Shown here: in pieces, positions 25,098 through 33,632 of the stretch
Position numbering within the stretch: the stretch's first letter is position 1
Layout of the letters: the number at the start of each line of letters is the position of its first letter
Source of the DNA: Mesorhizobium sp. M2E.F.Ca.ET.219.01.1.1
Lineage (GTDB): Bacteria > Pseudomonadota > Alphaproteobacteria > Rhizobiales > Rhizobiaceae
DNA length: 64,000 nucleotides
Direction of reading: 5' to 3'
Assembly: GCF_004016445.2 (NCBI RefSeq)
Contig: NZ_SADT02000007.1
Location: 275,002-339,001, forward strand
The notes under the pieces: generated by a model
Seen by the model: the letters and a program-made list of their open reading frames with translations, nothing else
What the model was told of the DNA's origin: nothing
The model's database searches: none
Program-made: the position numbers and the translations under genes

Positions 25098-25444
25098 TGG
25101 CAGCACCGATTCTAAAGGAAGTTGTTCGCCAGCATGCTGAAATGGCAGCTTTGCTGTGGACAATCTATGACCGCCACCTCTTGTTTCCAAATGAGAACCC
25201 AGATCTTGATGCTGAAAGGCTGGCGCGGCTGATCGAACGTATAGAGGCCCACCTTGACGGCTTGGTTGTCGCTGGTGCCGAGGGCGAGGAAATCGCGCGC
25301 GAGCGGTTTGAGGAGTATCCGGAGCGGGGCGAACTCTTTGTCGTGCAGGTGCTGAAGACAAAGAAGCGGCCTATTCTGGTTGCCGACTTCGATATGCCAC
25401 GCGTCCGGCGATGGTTGGAGCAAAACCTGCCGCCAGAGCCGTGA
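25097..25444 (+). CDS. Short protein resembling the N-terminus of TIGR02270-family T6SS proteins
   Basis: The 115-residue protein begins with VVRQHAEMAALLW and LARLIERIEAHLDGLVVAGAEG, the typical opening of TIGR02270 HEAT-repeat proteins found next to vgrG genes. The family is normally several times longer; here the helical repeats are missing and the chain ends after a charged ~45-residue tail (ERGELFVVQVLKTKKRP...). It could be a truncated remnant or a genuinely short adaptor. It is the last gene of the vgrG operon and runs convergently into the putative immunity gene with a 19-bp gap. Confidence 0.5.
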   Translation: MAAPILKEVVRQHAEMAALLWTIYDRHLLFPNENPDLDAERLARLIERIEAHLDGLVVAGAEGEEIARERFEEYPERGELFVVQVLKTKKRPILVADFDMPRVRRWLEQNLPPEP

Positions 25445-25463
25445 TCCGCTGGATCTCCAGGAT

Positions 25464-26516
25464 TTATCTCAGCAGCGCCCTAGGGATCTGAATCTCATCC
25501 CATCCAACGCCGTTCCAGCGGGCTAGCCCTCGCCAGTCAACGAGCCAAACGTTGTTGCCTCCGGCATGAAGGTTTTGCATTGCTTCAAAACCCTCCGGTA
25601 CGGGCAGGCTATCTTCATCCCCGGTTGTCAGATCCAAAGACACGATCTCGTCGTCAAGCAATACGATCGTGCGATCGTCCCATTCCGTTAGGAGCGCAAT
25701 ATTCTTTTGATCGGAGCGGGCGTATATGCCTCGAATCTGATCAGCGGCGACAATCTCAGCTGCGAATCCAAGATTGGTCGACAACAGGAGACGCCCTTGC
25801 CGCGACTGCAAGAGGCTAGTGATCGTTCCTGAGGTGGGAAGATCCAGTTTCCTCCATTGGCCGTCAGACAACCGCCAAAGCGTTCCATAAATGGCACGAA
25901 CATCTGTCATGATACGATTGGTAAAATCGTCGATGTCGCCGCGTAGAAGAGCTGCCGTGATATCGTCAAAACTCTTGGTCTGAGGTTGAGCGGATCCGCC
26001 GAAATACAATGCGCGTTCTCCTGCATGCATGCCTGCGCACAGGAAATTGACGTGGTCAGTGGGATCATCTTCCAAAGGGAAGGTGGCAGATACCGCTGGC
26101 CAATCGCTCGGCTCGATGAAATGGTAGGCTTGACCACCTCGACCGAGTGCAGTGAGTTTGCCGGCGGGGAGATCGAAAGCCGATAACATGCCCTTTCCCG
26201 GTTCGATAATCCTGAAAAGACCTTCGGGGTTAATCCTCGTGACGCGGAGCGGGTCGGATAGGACGATGGCTTCTCCGGTGCTGGCGAGCGCAATGTAATC
26301 AGCGCCATTCTGGGTCGGATCGGGTAATAGCGCGACGTCCATGACATCGAATGGAACTTCTAGCCGTCGCCATGGCTGCGGTGAACTGGGCGAATAAAAG
26401 ATGACGAAACTGTCGGCGTCTCCGGCCTCGAAGTCTTTCAGCGCGAGGCAGATTGTCGACTTGGTTGAGGCCGATGCGAAAATACGCGTTTTGTTCCTTG
26501 CAGTGATACTCGGCAT
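25464..26516 (-). CDS. Putative T6SS immunity protein, beta-propeller-like
   Basis: The 350-residue protein lacks a signal peptide and is built of repeated beta-strand units with Trp/Gly turns (LYFGGSAQ, YGTLWRLSDGQWRKL, VWLVDWRGLARWNGVGWDEI), consistent with a WD40/Kelch-like propeller. I recognise no family. It starts 9 bp after the stop of the effector gene and is AT-richer than T6SS structural genes, so position and composition make it the candidate cognate immunity protein of that nuclease. A cytoplasmic location would suit neutralisation of a DNase or RNase. It is unusually large for an immunity protein. Confidence 0.5.
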   Translation of the reverse strand: MPSITARNKTRIFASASTKSTICLALKDFEAGDADSFVIFYSPSSPQPWRRLEVPFDVMDVALLPDPTQNGADYIALASTGEAIVLSDPLRVTRINPEGLFRIIEPGKGMLSAFDLPAGKLTALGRGGQAYHFIEPSDWPAVSATFPLEDDPTDHVNFLCAGMHAGERALYFGGSAQPQTKSFDDITAALLRGDIDDFTNRIMTDVRAIYGTLWRLSDGQWRKLDLPTSGTITSLLQSRQGRLLLSTNLGFAAEIVAADQIRGIYARSDQKNIALLTEWDDRTIVLLDDEIVSLDLTTGDEDSLPVPEGFEAMQNLHAGGNNVWLVDWRGLARWNGVGWDEIQIPRALLR

Positions 26517-26525
26517 GGTGTCGGC

Positions 26526-27440
26526 CTATGGTCGCAGAGCATTGAAGGCGGGAGATCCCGCCGCCGGAGGCCGGAGTGTAGTACGCCCTGCCTGGGTCGC
26601 AATAGGGGCGGTCTGCGCGGCAACTTTATTGGCCGCGTCCTTGATGCAGTCGGCAGTCAGAGGTGGCTGAACTTGGCGCAACCCGATAACTCCGGTCGCG
26701 GCGCACGCGCCAATGAGTGACGTGCCCGCAGGACCGCCCGGACCCGGAGGCAGCGCAGCCAAGGCCTGATTCGTATTGCTATGCAGCGAAGAGTGCTGGC
26801 CAGGCGTCAAACAGATGCACATGCCTGAATTGAGGGACGGCGCTCCTGGAACGCGATTGGAAGCATTGGTAGTCGCGCGAGTTGTTTGCCGATAAACCAT
26901 ATCGGGAACAATATGATGCGTTTCGCCTTTGGGCGTTCGTGAGGTGCACTCCTCTTTGATCTTGCTGTACTCGCCCACTAAGCATTTGGGAGGTGAGCCA
27001 GTAGCCACGCCAGCGCCTGCCACCTTCACCTGGGGGCCTGAACCCGCCTGTGGGGAGGCATGATCATTTGTGCAGAGATCAGTGAAGCGGCTAACCGGTT
27101 CCTTGTCGGCTTTCACATTGCCCGACCACGCGTGGGCATACTCTTTTCCTCGGTTAACTGACGTAATGACGTTCTTCTTCGGCGCACAGCCCGCTTCTGT
27201 TCCGGTTGTTTTGGAGTAGTAGGATTTGTTTTTTTGCGTGATGGTCTTTCCGCCGACTTTGACAGTACCCGTCCCGTTATCAGTGTCTGAGTCCATTCCG
27301 AAGGAAGGGTAGGGAATTGGCACGCCCGGAGGTGTCGCCGGCGTCTGCGGTGGAGTAAAGCAAACGTCTGGGAAGGCAGCTATGACTTGGTTGCTTTGTG
27401 CCTTGCAAGCCAGATGCAGGCTGTTCGCGAAAACGGTCAT
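26526..27440 (-). CDS. PAAR-like (DUF4150) T6SS effector with C-terminal HNH/EndoVII-like nuclease domain
   Basis: ATG 27440 overlaps the upstream stop (ATGA). Residues 1-~125 match DUF4150, the PAAR-like spike tip: an early AFPDVCFTPP, PPGVPIPYPSFG, and GGKTITQKNKSYYSKTTGTEAG. Residues ~160-225 carry KGETHHIVPD (His175, His176) and LTPGQHSSLH (His216, His220), the His-rich arrangement of HNH/Endonuclease VII-type toxins. Several cysteines (168, 208, 210) could bind structural zinc. The Pro/Ala tail after ~230 is low complexity. This polymorphic-toxin design suggests delivery of a nuclease on the VgrG tip. Its nuclease assignment rests on motif shape only. Confidence 0.7.
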   Translation of the reverse strand: MTVFANSLHLACKAQSNQVIAAFPDVCFTPPQTPATPPGVPIPYPSFGMDSDTDNGTGTVKVGGKTITQKNKSYYSKTTGTEAGCAPKKNVITSVNRGKEYAHAWSGNVKADKEPVSRFTDLCTNDHASPQAGSGPQVKVAGAGVATGSPPKCLVGEYSKIKEECTSRTPKGETHHIVPDMVYRQTTRATTNASNRVPGAPSLNSGMCICLTPGQHSSLHSNTNQALAALPPGPGGPAGTSLIGACAATGVIGLRQVQPPLTADCIKDAANKVAAQTAPIATQAGRTTLRPPAAGSPAFNALRP

Positions 27441-28462
27441 TGGATGGCTCCCACGCCGAACACTGCCGCTCCACAAGCGCCTTGGTCGTTCGAAGCCTCT
27501 ACGAGTACGGGGTTGCCTGCCGCATAGCCTTTTCGCGCTGCGGTCCATGCCATGCCGATCATCAGCGGCACAACCGAGGCGCCGACATTGCCTAGTGACT
27601 CCGCAGGCGACCATAGGTCCTGAAAACCATGATGGCCGCGCACAAGACGAATGCTGGCCAATGCCGTTTGCTTGAAGAAATAGGCTTCACCGATGAGATC
27701 AGAGATCCGGTAGCCAAGTCCGTTCATCTCTATTCCGGTTTGGTTGAGCGCGCCCCTATACGCCTCGACGATGCCGTCGCCACGAAGCGGAATGTCCTCC
27801 TCGTTATAGATAAAGGACTTCTCACGAGAGAGCCCTAGACCAAAAAGGCTAAAGCGGCCAGGTCCGGCCTTGGTGCATAGGATAGCCGCTGCAGCCTCGC
27901 CGGGGATAAAACCATCTGGATTCGACAGTGTCAGCAGACGGCGTTTCGCCAAATAATGTTCTACGGCATGCGTGGTGAGATAGCTGTCGACACCTGCGAT
28001 CAAAACGAAAGGAGCCTCGTTCGCGGCGAGGATTCGGCGTGCCTGCTCCAACGCGACATGTCCGGAAGGGCGGCCATGGCTTACCTTGAGTAATCGAGCG
28101 GATTGAGGCACCTCGGCGATTTCCAGGATGCTCCGAACCAAAGCCCGAACATCACGCACGGGTCGGCCTGGCCGACTTTCCTCCGGTAGACACAAGATAA
28201 CGACAGCTTCCCTGCGTGCTTCCGGCACCTCCTGGAGAGCTTCGCATATCGCACCCGCGGCCAGATGTGCGAAACGCTTTTCACCTATCCAGCCACGGGG
28301 AAGCGGTATCGGGGCGCCAATCAAGGCCTCGTCTGGTCCTGAAAGAAAGTGCGTCTCCTGAAAACCATCAATACCGGCGCGCATGGCCGCACAGGCCGAC
28401 GGGGCATCCAGTCCAACTGACGTAACCATGCCAACCGAGGCAATTTCGAGAGCGGTCGTCAT
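27437..28462 (-). CDS. Beta-ketoacyl synthase-like protein, apparently catalytically dead
   Basis: ATG 28462 overlaps the DUF2169 stop (ATGA) and the stop overlaps the effector start. The 341-residue protein has a thiolase/ketosynthase fold outline: an N-terminal GMVTSVGLDAPSAC, GVDSYL, NPDGFIPGEAAAAIL, and a C-terminal ASNDQGACGAAVFG. At the nucleophile elbow, where synthases have ACSS, it reads GRPSG (130-134), so the catalytic Cys is missing, and the later GH motif is GN (AESLGNVGAS). Such proteins recur in DUF2169/DUF4150 effector operons. The likely role is structural, e.g. effector loading, not fatty-acid synthesis. Confidence 0.65.
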   Translation of the reverse strand: MTTALEIASVGMVTSVGLDAPSACAAMRAGIDGFQETHFLSGPDEALIGAPIPLPRGWIGEKRFAHLAAGAICEALQEVPEARREAVVILCLPEESRPGRPVRDVRALVRSILEIAEVPQSARLLKVSHGRPSGHVALEQARRILAANEAPFVLIAGVDSYLTTHAVEHYLAKRRLLTLSNPDGFIPGEAAAAILCTKAGPGRFSLFGLGLSREKSFIYNEEDIPLRGDGIVEAYRGALNQTGIEMNGLGYRISDLIGEAYFFKQTALASIRLVRGHHGFQDLWSPAESLGNVGASVVPLMIGMAWTAARKGYAAGNPVLVEASNDQGACGAAVFGVGAIQ

Positions 28463-29565
28463 GCTGCCACGTTCTCCCGAGACGCGCGCAGAAAACTCTG
28501 CGCGCGCACGTAGCGCTTGCTGGTCGCCCGTGCGCGAAGCATTCCGCGAGTCGGAGGGCCAACCCAACATTCAGAAAATTCGAGGATGTTTCGATGTATT
28601 CGCTGAGAGACGCGCCACACTAATGAGAAACGTCTGCTTTCCAGGTCAAAAAGAATCGTGTCGGGGGACAGCGTTCCGTCAAAAATTGGCGATCCATTCC
28701 TAAATAGCGTAACTGGCAGATTTATATTCGGAAGGCGAAAGCTCTCGCGGCCTTTTGGCGTCAAATTGACCAGCTGAACCTCCTCGCCCCCACGCAATTT
28801 GTCGATCTGCTGGTCGGCTGGTGCCATCTGGAAATAACGCTCGTCAAAGTCTGGCGGCAGAAACGGGAAGATGTTATTCGCCCAGTTGTCGTCATAGGTG
28901 CCCCCATGTTCGATACGGCCGGGCCAGCCGCGGCCCATTGGCCCGAAACTCATTGGCCTGTAGTCGCCGAAAGGTGAACGGATATCTTCACCGACTGCCT
29001 GCGTGTTCGGTAGCCGCAGGCCCGGGATGAGACGTTGGTTCTTCGTCCGCGACCAGCCGGTGCCGACGGGATTGTGTCTGTAGCTGGCGGGAAGCTGGTC
29101 TTCTGGGTCCAGCCGATCGACACCGCCCCACGCGACGTCATAGGAGATGGGCAGTTTCAGGAACGGCAGAGGCGTGGTGGCGGTGAACACTGGTCCGATA
29201 GCGCGCCACTCGCGGTGGCCGACGACTTCGAACAGTTTCGACCAGTTTCCGATCTTGATGCCCACCGGCACGCGCTCTGCTGGACGCCCACCCGGCGCGT
29301 AAGCGAAGCCATTAGCGATAACGTCGCAGCGCGGTTTGCGAAAAGCGAAATCCGTTTCCCAAAATGTTGCTGAATAGCCAGCCTCGCCAGTATAAGTGTC
29401 AGCAAAAACGAGAGGTATCTGGTCATGTGACTTGTGCACAGGCTCGCCCGGGCCGGCAGGAAAGTCGAATGTACCCTTCACAACCACCACAAGCCAAACG
29501 TGGCCAGCAACATCAGTTGCGGTGGTAAATTCATGCGGATAGCCCATCTGGTTCCAGATCTGCAT
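28459..29565 (-). CDS. DUF2169 T6SS effector-loading chaperone
   Basis: ATG 29565 overlaps the TagF stop (TGATG). The 368-residue protein has the DUF2169 layout: VVVKGTFDFP near the N-terminus, PRCDVIANGFAYAPGGRP, RKPISYDVAWGG-like text, NPVGTGW, and the C-terminal FDGTLSPDTILFDLESRRFSLVWR. DUF2169 proteins help load PAAR-containing effectors onto VgrG, fitting its place two genes upstream of the DUF4150 effector. It is the first gene of the AT-richer payload operon but is coupled to the core operon through tagF. The C-terminal ~40 residues are Arg-rich. Confidence 0.8.
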   Translation of the reverse strand: MQIWNQMGYPHEFTTATDVAGHVWLVVVVKGTFDFPAGPGEPVHKSHDQIPLVFADTYTGEAGYSATFWETDFAFRKPRCDVIANGFAYAPGGRPAERVPVGIKIGNWSKLFEVVGHREWRAIGPVFTATTPLPFLKLPISYDVAWGGVDRLDPEDQLPASYRHNPVGTGWSRTKNQRLIPGLRLPNTQAVGEDIRSPFGDYRPMSFGPMGRGWPGRIEHGGTYDDNWANNIFPFLPPDFDERYFQMAPADQQIDKLRGGEEVQLVNLTPKGRESFRLPNINLPVTLFRNGSPIFDGTLSPDTILFDLESRRFSLVWRVSQRIHRNILEFSECWVGPPTRGMLRARATSKRYVRAQSFLRASRENVAA

Positions 29566-30107
29566 CAGCTGGTCTCCCAACTAGCCGCGAAAATCTGCTC
29601 CAGCGCCGGCTGCGGCGCCTGCGGGTCGACGTCGAAAATATCCGTGCGCGCGGTCCACATCACGAGCTCGTCGATGATGTCGCCGTCCCGCTCGACAGAT
29701 GGCGCGGGCAGGGCAGTCAGCGCGGCATCGAGCTCGTTGGGCGTCAGCTCGCCCCGCTGCGCGGCGAAAGCGGCGCTCTCAATGCCGTCGAACCAGGCGT
29801 CCGAATAGGCCAGCTTGAGCGGCGCCTCGGCGAGCCTTGCGACGACGCTGAGCGGAAACCGCCTGCCGACCCGGTCGGCGCTCTGCAGCACGATACCCGC
29901 GGCGGTGCCGAAGGAAGCAGGACCGCTGAGGAAGCGCAGCGCGATATCCGCCGGCCAGGCTTCGAGCCCGAACAGCGGGACGATGTGCTGCGCCAGCCAC
30001 CGGTCCCAGACGCGCACGAAATCCCCCGGCAACCGCCGGCTGACGAAATCGCCGGTGGCGGGCATCTTGCCATAGAAGCCGGGCACGCTCAGATCTGCGG
30101 CGGACAT
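29565..30107 (-). CDS. tagF: TagF (ImpM) T6SS regulator
   Basis: ATG 30107 lies within the end of tssM (19-bp overlap). The 180-residue protein shows the TagF/DUF2094 pattern: PGFYGKMPATGDFVSRRLP, VRVWDRWL, ALRFLSGPASFG, GIVLQSADRVGRRFPLSVV and AYSDAWFDGIE. TagF represses T6SS post-translationally in Pseudomonas, and in Agrobacterium a TagF-PppA fusion inhibits Fha function; here the phosphatase is a separate gene far away. It closes the core operon and is coupled to DUF2169. Confidence 0.88.
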   Translation of the reverse strand: MSAADLSVPGFYGKMPATGDFVSRRLPGDFVRVWDRWLAQHIVPLFGLEAWPADIALRFLSGPASFGTAAGIVLQSADRVGRRFPLSVVARLAEAPLKLAYSDAWFDGIESAAFAAQRGELTPNELDAALTALPAPSVERDGDIIDELVMWTARTDIFDVDPQAPQPALEQIFAASWETS

Positions 30108-33100
30108 GTGAATTTCTTGAACATCTCTAGTGTGTAGGGGTTCTCGACGCTGGCCGCCTTGAGCTCGAAGTCGGCCCACATGCCCTTGGTGCCGAGCCGC
30201 AGGCTGTAGACGTCGGTGAGCTTGGTCGCGTTGAAGCGGCCGCCGCGCAGCATTCTGAGCCACGCCCAGCTGCCGGTTTCGTTGAGCATCACTTCGGGCG
30301 AGCCGTCGACCGGCTGGAAGGCGAGCGAAATCACGCCGGTGCCGTCCTTGCCGGGCCATGTCATCGGCTGCGGTCTCGTCGCGTTGTTGTAATAGACCAT
30401 GTTCTGGCCATCGAGGTTGAGCGTCACCCGCGCCACGTTGGGCGACAGGTCCTTCGGCTCAAGCGTGAAATTCATCACCGGTCCTGTGCCGCCGGGGAAC
30501 AGGTCGTCGCGGATATGACGTGCCTGCTCGAAGGCTGCCAGCGCCGCCGGATCGAGGCCGAAATCGGCGCGCCATTTCCATGGCTCGCTGGCGGTGTCGA
30601 CATAGTTGATCAGATGGTCGTTGGTGAAGGCGTCGATCAGGCCGGTCGGCCCGAACAGGCGCTGGAAGTCGCGCACATTGACGTCGACTGCGCTGTCCGG
30701 GCTGAACGGATAGCGGTTGTTGAGCGCCGCCTGGCAGAAGGGCAGGATGTCGGCGCGCCAGATGGCGTTGAGCTCATTGGTGACCGCCTTCTGCGACAGG
30801 CCGCTCGTGTCGCCGGCAATGCCGCCCAGCCAGTCGTTGATCGGCGAGGGCAGGATCTGCGCCTGCCTCGCAACCGCGCCCGTCAGTTCGGCGAGGCCGC
30901 CCTGCTTCTTGATGGCGTCCTGCGGGTCGGGGTTGGCGGTCACGGTCTGCAGCACATTGGACAGCGCCGTCAGCGCCACGACGGCGGCGTCGAGCGCCGG
31001 CGGCTGGCCATCGACCTGGGCGATCGTGCCCTTGAGCGGCTTGAAATGGTCGGCGACCAGGCTGCCGGTCATATCGACCTGGTTGGCGGAGCCGGCGCGC
31101 GGCAGGAGCTTCGCGCCTGTGGTCACCACCTTGCCCAATTTGCCGAGCTTGCTGAGCAGCTTCGAGCCGGTCTTGGCGGCGCCGCCGCTCTTGTCGTCGG
31201 CTGGCGCCTCGTCGGAGCGGGTGAGGTCCGTCTCCTGCACCACGGCCGTCAACAGCCGCTTCAGCGCGGAGTCGGCGCTGGAGAGATCCTTGAGGTTCTC
31301 GCTTGCGACGTTGAGGTCCGTCAGCGGCGCGAGCCGCATGTCGCGCAGGAAGGAATCCCACTGCGCGATATAGTCGTCGTAATAGAGCTTCAGGATATCC
31401 TCGGAGAGCGCCGACACCGACGTCTCCGAATTCTCCGAGCAGCCGCCGGCAAACACGGCGCGGTCTAGCGCCGCCTGGCCGGCCACATCCTCGACCCGGT
31501 CGAGGATCGCATCATGGAAGCCGGCATAGGTGTAGGGGCCTGGAACGCCGACGCGCAGGGTCTTGTCGGAGCGGCGCGCGAATACTTTGGCGCCGTTCGG
31601 CCCGGCGAAATTCGCCGGCACCCATTCCTTGACCGCCGCCACTTCCGGGTCCGCCAGCAACTGCTTGTAGGCGCGCTCCGGCAGCGAGATCGTGCACACC
31701 GTCTTCAGCGCCTCGGCGACCAGTTCCTTGTCCGGGGCGATATAGCTGTCGTCGACCGCCATGCGGCGGATCGCGGCAAGCTGGTGCTCTTCCGCGTCCG
31801 CGGTCGGGAAGGGCGGCGCGGGCGCGAATTGCGGCAGGCTGTTCACCCACCAATTCTGCACGAAATCGGTGTCCATCTGCGACAGGCCGGTCATCATGCG
31901 GTAGGTCTTCAGCGCGCCGAGCATGAAATCCGGATCGCGGATCTGCCGCCACATCGTGGCTTCCAGCAGCGCGACCATATGCGGCTCGAGCACGTTGCGC
32001 AGGGCGTGGTCATAAGTGTCGGCCTGCGCGCGCACCAACTCCGCCGAAGCGGTCGGGCCGAGCAGATTGTGGACGGCATCCGGCGGCGCGGTGCGGGCCG
32101 CCGCCACCGCGTCCATCGCCGCCAGCGCGCCGTCCATCGTCGGCTGCTCGACCGCGGCCGGCATGGCGGCGACGTCGGTCAGAGGCTGCTGCAGCGCCTC
32201 GAACTGGCCGGCCTGCTCGGTGATCGCATTGCGGTTGTCGAGATAGGACCAGGTGAACAGTCCGCCGGCGAGCAGCGCCGCGATCGCGCAGGCCGCTGCC
32301 GCGCCGCGCCAGATCCAGGCGCGGCGGCGCTGCGCCAGCGGATCGAATGTGCCGAGGCCGGCCTCCTTGAAGATCACTTCGGTGAGCAGATTGCGCAGGA
32401 AGAAGCTGCGCTTCTCGACACGCGACGCCGGCATGGCGCGGCGCGGCGGCAGCCCGAAGGATGACGACAGCGCTGCGGTCAGCCGGTCGATCGGCGCGCC
32501 TTCCTGCGTCGCCGAGGTCAGATAGAGACCGCGCAGCCAAGCGGCTTCCTCATAGCGGCTTTCGCCGAACATCGCCTCGACCAGCACCTGGATAGGCTCG
32601 GAGAGGCTGGCGAGCTGCGCCGGGAAGCGAAAGATCTCGGCGCGCTGGCCGAGCTTGTCCTCGTCTTCCAGCCGCGGCACGAGCCGCCGCTCCAGCTCGG
32701 CGGCGAGCCTCGCAAGTTCCGTCTGGATCGTGCCGGCGTTGACGCGGGCATCGAGCGGAAAAGTCGTTCCCCACACCTGCTCGCGCGCGGTCGTCGACAG
32801 GCCGCCGAAGAAGGCTTCGAAGCCTTTGATCAGGTCGGCCTTGGTCAGCATCAGGTAGACAGGCAGGCGGATCTCGAGCCGATCGTTCAGCTCCGCCAGC
32901 CGGCGGCGGATTTTCCGGCCGTGCGCCTTGATCGCCTCGTCGCCTTCCGACAGCACGTCGATCGACAGCGCGACGATAACGCCGTTGAGCGCGCGGCGGC
33001 CCCGGTGCTTCTTCAACAGGTCGAGGAATCCCAGCCACTCCGCCGCGTCGACATCCGGCTGGCTTTCCTGCTGAACGTAGCGGCCTGCCGTGTCGATCAG

Positions 33101-33631
33101 CACCGCGTTCTCGGAGAAGAACCAGTCGCAATTGCGCGTGCCGCCGACACCTTGCAGGTCGTCGGTCAGGTCGATCGGGAAATTGAGACCGGACTGGCGC
33201 AGTGCCGTGGTCTTGCCGGTGGCCGGCGGCCCGACGATCACATACCACGGCATCTCGCGCAGGAATTTCCGGCCGCCGAGCTTGCGCCGCTTGAGCTCGG
33301 CCATCACCTCGCCGAACTTGGCGCCGACAGCCGCGACGCTCTCTTCGCCGGGCGTGAGCTGCTTTTCCTGAACAGGCGCCGCGATCTCGGCGACGAACAT
33401 ACGGTTGGCGCGGATCGCGCGGCGCTGAGCGATGATCAGCCAGATCAGCCACAGGATGATCAGCCCGGCGATGATGGCGATGCGCACATTGTCGGATTCG
33501 AACGGCGCGTAAGGGCCGACCTGCACGATCGGGCCGAACACCCAGATCAGCAGCGAGAGCAGCGCAATGCCGATCAGCGTCCACAGGAAACGCGAGGTGA
33601 TGACGGCCCAGAGGAAGCGCAGGATGAACAT
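30089..33631 (-). CDS. tssM: TssM / IcmF inner-membrane protein, second copy
   Basis: The 1180-residue protein has N-terminal membrane helices (~10-35 and ~50-68), Walker A GPPATGKT (134-141), GGTRNCDWFF, DTAGRYVQQES, a third helix near 445-465 and a large periplasmic IcmF region, ending in a TssM C-terminal beta domain. It lies in the canonical position between tssL and tagF in the core operon, so it is the most likely subunit of the structural T6SS. It is only distantly alike to the TssM at 15489-19019 outside the NTPase motifs. Confidence 0.94.
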   Translation of the reverse strand: MFILRFLWAVITSRFLWTLIGIALLSLLIWVFGPIVQVGPYAPFESDNVRIAIIAGLIILWLIWLIIAQRRAIRANRMFVAEIAAPVQEKQLTPGEESVAAVGAKFGEVMAELKRRKLGGRKFLREMPWYVIVGPPATGKTTALRQSGLNFPIDLTDDLQGVGGTRNCDWFFSENAVLIDTAGRYVQQESQPDVDAAEWLGFLDLLKKHRGRRALNGVIVALSIDVLSEGDEAIKAHGRKIRRRLAELNDRLEIRLPVYLMLTKADLIKGFEAFFGGLSTTAREQVWGTTFPLDARVNAGTIQTELARLAAELERRLVPRLEDEDKLGQRAEIFRFPAQLASLSEPIQVLVEAMFGESRYEEAAWLRGLYLTSATQEGAPIDRLTAALSSSFGLPPRRAMPASRVEKRSFFLRNLLTEVIFKEAGLGTFDPLAQRRRAWIWRGAAAACAIAALLAGGLFTWSYLDNRNAITEQAGQFEALQQPLTDVAAMPAAVEQPTMDGALAAMDAVAAARTAPPDAVHNLLGPTASAELVRAQADTYDHALRNVLEPHMVALLEATMWRQIRDPDFMLGALKTYRMMTGLSQMDTDFVQNWWVNSLPQFAPAPPFPTADAEEHQLAAIRRMAVDDSYIAPDKELVAEALKTVCTISLPERAYKQLLADPEVAAVKEWVPANFAGPNGAKVFARRSDKTLRVGVPGPYTYAGFHDAILDRVEDVAGQAALDRAVFAGGCSENSETSVSALSEDILKLYYDDYIAQWDSFLRDMRLAPLTDLNVASENLKDLSSADSALKRLLTAVVQETDLTRSDEAPADDKSGGAAKTGSKLLSKLGKLGKVVTTGAKLLPRAGSANQVDMTGSLVADHFKPLKGTIAQVDGQPPALDAAVVALTALSNVLQTVTANPDPQDAIKKQGGLAELTGAVARQAQILPSPINDWLGGIAGDTSGLSQKAVTNELNAIWRADILPFCQAALNNRYPFSPDSAVDVNVRDFQRLFGPTGLIDAFTNDHLINYVDTASEPWKWRADFGLDPAALAAFEQARHIRDDLFPGGTGPVMNFTLEPKDLSPNVARVTLNLDGQNMVYYNNATRPQPMTWPGKDGTGVISLAFQPVDGSPEVMLNETGSWAWLRMLRGGRFNATKLTDVYSLRLGTKGMWADFELKAASVENPYTLEMFKKFTCPPQI

Positions 33632-33632
33632 C

